DNA of 23,337 nt, from contig USCT01000031.1 in the NCBI GenBank assembly GCA_900553185.1, positions 1-23,337 of the forward strand, given 5' to 3'. The stretch comes from an uncultured Bacteroides sp. (GTDB lineage: Bacteria > Bacteroidota > Bacteroidia > Bacteroidales > Bacteroidaceae). Below are positions 20,409 through 23,337 of this stretch, one piece after another. The notes under the pieces were generated by a model. That model was not told the origin of the DNA. It searched no databases and saw only the letters and a program-made list of their open reading frames with translations. How positions within the stretch are numbered: position 1 is the first letter of the stretch; each line of letters opens with the position of its first letter. The translations under genes and the position numbers were made by a program.

Positions 20409-23258
20409 ATGACAGAAGGAAAAGAGACTATAAATATACAGGGAGCGCGTGTTCACAACCTGAAAAACATCGATGTAGAGATTCCGCGTAACAGTCTGAC
20501 CGTCATCACGGGACTTAGTGGTAGCGGAAAATCATCGCTGGCTTTTGATACAATTTTTGCGGAAGGACAGCGTAGGTATATTGAGACTTTCTCGGCTTAT
20601 GCCCGTAATTTTCTGGGAGGCATGGAACGTCCCGATGTGGATCAGATAACGGGACTGAGTCCGGTGATTTCCATTGAGCAGAAAACTACAAACAAGAACC
20701 CTCGGTCTACGGTAGGTACTACTACCGAAATTTACGATTATCTGCGTTTGCTTTTCGCGCGGGCCGGAGTGGCTTATTCGTATTTGTCCGGTGAGCGAAT
20801 GGTGAAATATACTGAAGAAAAGATCATCGAACTGATTCACCGCGATTATAAGGGACATCGTATTTATATTCTGGCACCAGTGGTACGTACCCGTAAAGGG
20901 CATTATAAAGAACTTTTCGAACAGATTCGTAAGAAAGGGTATTTGTATGTGCGTGTAGACGGAGAAATACGTGAGATTGTGCATGGCATGAAACTGGACC
21001 GTTACAAGAATCATGATATAGAAATTGTAATTGACAAGACGGTCGTTACGGAAAAGGAAGAAAAGCGTTTGAAGCAGAGTGTGTCGACAGCCATGACGCA
21101 GGGAGATGGATTGCTGATGATTCTGGATGCCCAGACAGAGAGCGTACGTCATTACAGTAAACGACTGATGTGTCCGGTAACGGGACTCTCGTATCGGGAA
21201 CCGGCTCCACATAATTTTTCATTCAATTCTCCACAGGGAGCCTGTCCTCGTTGTAAAGGTTTGGGGTATGTGAATCAGATCGATGTGGACAAGGTTATTC
21301 CGGATCGTTCGCTGTCTGTCTATGAAGGGGCTGTCGCTCCGTTGGGAAAATATAAGAATGTTATGATATTCTGGCAGATAGATGCTTTGTTGGAACGGTA
21401 TGAGGCCGGTCTGAAAACTCCTGTCAGTGAATTGCCTGAAGATGCCATTAATGAAATACTGTATGGATGTGATGAACGCTTGAAAATTAAGAGCTCGTTG
21501 ATTCATGCGTCTTCTGATTATTTTGTGACTTATGAGGGAATAGTAAAATATATTCAGTTGATGCAGGAAAAGGATGCGTCGGCTACGGCTCAGAAGTGGG
21601 CGGATCAGTTTGCCAAGACGGATGTATGTCCGGAATGTAAAGGAGCCCGCCTGAACAAGGAAGCGCTTCATTTCCGTATACATGATAAGAATATTTACGA
21701 ACTGGCTTCGATGGATATCAGTGAACTGTATGAATGGTTGCAACAAGTAGAGCCGCATCTGGAAGAAAAGCAACGGATCATAGCTTCCGAAATACTGAAG
21801 GAAATACGTTCACGGCTTCGTTTTCTGCTGGATGTAGGACTGGATTATCTTTCATTGAACCGTTCGTCTGTCAGTTTGTCGGGAGGTGAAAGCCAGCGTA
21901 TCCGGTTGGCGACGCAAATCGGTTCTCAGTTGGTAAATGTACTGTATATTCTGGATGAGCCAAGTATCGGATTGCATCAGCGGGATAATATTCGTCTGAT
22001 CAATTCTTTGAAGAAACTGCGTGATCTGGGTAATACGGTCATTGTGGTAGAGCATGATAAAGATATGATGCTGGTTGCAGACTATGTCGTCGATATGGGG
22101 CCGAAGGCCGGACGGTTGGGAGGTGAAGTGGTTTTTGCCGGTACACCGCAGGAGATGTTACGTACCCATACGTTGACTTCCCAATACCTGAACGGACAGA
22201 TGAAAATTGAGATCCCGGCAGAGAGACGGCAGGGAAATGGACATTCTATTTGGCTGAAAGGAGCCAGAGGTAATAACCTGAAAAGTGTAGATGTTGAGTT
22301 TCCGTTGGGTACTTTAATCTGCGTAACAGGTGTTTCTGGTAGTGGAAAGTCAACTTTAATCAATGATACACTTCAGCCGATCCTTTCACAGCATTTTTAT
22401 CGTTCGTTACAGGATCCGTTGCCGTATGATTCTATCGAAGGATTGGAATATATCGATAAGGTTGTCAATGTGGATCAGTCTCCATTGGGGCGTACCCCTC
22501 GTTCCAATCCGGCTACTTATACGGGAGTCTTTTCGGACATTCGAAACTTGTTTGTGGGACTTCCTGAGGCAAAAATCAGGGGATATAAACCTGGACGTTT
22601 TTCTTTTAACGTATCTGGAGGGCGATGTGAGGCCTGTGGAGGGAATGGTTATAAGATCATAGAGATGAACTTTTTGCCCGATGTACTGGTACCATGTGAA
22701 GTTTGTCACGGAAAGCGTTATAATCGGGAAACCCTGGAAGTGCGTTATAAAGGAAAGTCTATTGCAGACGTATTGGATATGACCATCAACCGGGCTGTTG
22801 AATTTTTTGAGAATGTACCACAGATACTGAATAAGATTAAAGTATTGCAGGAAGTAGGTTTGGGATATATCAAATTAGGACAGCCTTCTACTACGTTGTC
22901 GGGGGGAGAAAGCCAGCGTGTGAAACTGGCTACAGAACTGGCCAAACGTGATACGGGAAAGACTGTTTATATTCTGGATGAACCTACTACGGGACTTCAT
23001 TTTGAAGATATCCGTGTACTGATGACTGTTCTGGAACGTTTGGTAGACAAGGGTAATACGGTGATTGTAATCGAACATAATCTGGATGTCATCAAGATGG
23101 CCGATTACGTAATCGATATGGGACCTGAAGGAGGAAAGGGCGGAGGCCGGTTGTTAGCCTGCGGTACACCGGAGCAGGTCGCTCAGTCTACGGAAGGATA
23201 TACGCCGAAGTTTATCCGTGAAGAGTTGCAGAACGAACAGAGATCGGTTGAACCATGA
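20409..23258 (+). CDS. uvrA: Excinuclease ABC subunit A
   Basis: This 949-residue protein is the complete DNA-damage recognition ATPase of nucleotide excision repair, acting as a dimer with UvrB. Both ABC modules are intact. The first has Walker A GLSGSGKSS (35-43), signature LSGGESQ (490-496) and Walker B YILDEPSIGLH (513-523). The second has GVSGSGKST (641-649), LSGGESQ (830-836) and YILDEPTTGLH (854-864). Zinc modules include CPEC (407-410) and the C-terminal CEAC...CEVC (740-743, 763-766). The N-terminal zinc site is CPVT...CPRC (255-258, 279-282), with Thr in place of the usual second Cys. The start at 20409 follows a -7 box. It is divergent from the LysM operon. Confidence 0.98.
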   Translation: MTEGKETINIQGARVHNLKNIDVEIPRNSLTVITGLSGSGKSSLAFDTIFAEGQRRYIETFSAYARNFLGGMERPDVDQITGLSPVISIEQKTTNKNPRSTVGTTTEIYDYLRLLFARAGVAYSYLSGERMVKYTEEKIIELIHRDYKGHRIYILAPVVRTRKGHYKELFEQIRKKGYLYVRVDGEIREIVHGMKLDRYKNHDIEIVIDKTVVTEKEEKRLKQSVSTAMTQGDGLLMILDAQTESVRHYSKRLMCPVTGLSYREPAPHNFSFNSPQGACPRCKGLGYVNQIDVDKVIPDRSLSVYEGAVAPLGKYKNVMIFWQIDALLERYEAGLKTPVSELPEDAINEILYGCDERLKIKSSLIHASSDYFVTYEGIVKYIQLMQEKDASATAQKWADQFAKTDVCPECKGARLNKEALHFRIHDKNIYELASMDISELYEWLQQVEPHLEEKQRIIASEILKEIRSRLRFLLDVGLDYLSLNRSSVSLSGGESQRIRLATQIGSQLVNVLYILDEPSIGLHQRDNIRLINSLKKLRDLGNTVIVVEHDKDMMLVADYVVDMGPKAGRLGGEVVFAGTPQEMLRTHTLTSQYLNGQMKIEIPAERRQGNGHSIWLKGARGNNLKSVDVEFPLGTLICVTGVSGSGKSTLINDTLQPILSQHFYRSLQDPLPYDSIEGLEYIDKVVNVDQSPLGRTPRSNPATYTGVFSDIRNLFVGLPEAKIRGYKPGRFSFNVSGGRCEACGGNGYKIIEMNFLPDVLVPCEVCHGKRYNRETLEVRYKGKSIADVLDMTINRAVEFFENVPQILNKIKVLQEVGLGYIKLGQPSTTLSGGESQRVKLATELAKRDTGKTVYILDEPTTGLHFEDIRVLMTVLERLVDKGNTVIVIEHNLDVIKMADYVIDMGPEGGKGGGRLLACGTPEQVAQSTEGYTPKFIREELQNEQRSVEP

Positions 23259-23271
23259 GAAATGAATGATT

Positions 23272-23300
23272 TTTGATAGATAGAAAAGTTACTATGTTTG
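23272..23300 (+). promoter_or_regulatory. Promoter-like sequence at the right edge
   Basis: TTTG (23272-23275) and TATGTTTG (23293-23300) form a -33/-7-like pair with 17-base spacing just after uvrA. It probably drives a plus-strand gene beyond the window. Confidence 0.45.
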
Positions 23301-23337
23301 CCAACATTGACAGCGGTTAATCCGCCCAAAGAATAAT

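Noticed and set aside
20532..21212. 226-codon open frame antisense to uvrA
   Set aside because: It lies opposite the conserved UvrA ATPase and zinc region. No family was recognised.

Overview
The window reads as a chromosomal segment of a Bacteroidales bacterium, most likely Bacteroides or Phocaeicola. The evidence is the TAnnTTTG-type -7 boxes upstream of most transcription units, the scarcity of Shine-Dalgarno sequences, and the families present: DUF4230, CarboxypepD_reg/family-3 outer-membrane barrels, TPR-HTH membrane regulators, a PorT-like barrel and a LysM/periplasmic-binding fusion. No rRNA, tRNA, CRISPR array, prophage or complete insertion sequence was seen.

Left part (1-5200). A cation diffusion facilitator metal exporter on the minus strand diverges from a plus-strand operon. 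That operon holds a small zinc-ribbon protein and two tandem DUF4230 envelope proteins, the first a lipoprotein. A perfect 14-bp inverted repeat separates it from a convergent, apparently orphan histidine kinase. The kinase is unusually long and looks like two fused sensor modules, of which only the second is catalytic.

Middle part (5200-11830). This is the most unusual stretch. It appears to contain two rounds of a 'C-terminal HTH regulator plus outer-membrane barrel' cassette. The left copy has decayed: a regulator tail remnant is followed by a barrel gene with two deletions and a frameshift. The right copy is intact: a 622-residue lipobox/TPR/transmembrane/coiled-coil/HTH regulator, a second short protein consisting only of the regulator's C-terminal DNA-binding part, then a 777-residue barrel. 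Both barrel genes keep a nearly identical 26-bp promoter core. Four 21-bp tandem repeats with interlocking dyads lie between the short regulator and the intact barrel.

Right-middle part (11830-15970). A dihydroorotate dehydrogenase-like gene with altered substrate-loop motifs is followed by a Crp/Fnr regulator divergent from hcp (hybrid cluster protein). A CRP-type dyad sits where a class II activator would bind for hcp, which fits the HcpR-hcp nitrosative-stress pair. A MaoC hot-dog dehydratase follows, closed by a good terminator.

Right part (16088-23337). Five tightly spaced minus-strand genes form a probable operon: LysM/periplasmic-binding protein, PorT-like barrel, exodeoxyribonuclease III, diacylglycerol/undecaprenol kinase, and PAP2 phosphatase. 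They are transcribed away from a divergent promoter shared with uvrA. The operon mixes envelope construction, lipid-carrier phosphorylation/dephosphorylation and DNA repair, and the divergent gene is also a repair gene. A promoter-like sequence at the right edge points to a further plus-strand gene outside the window.
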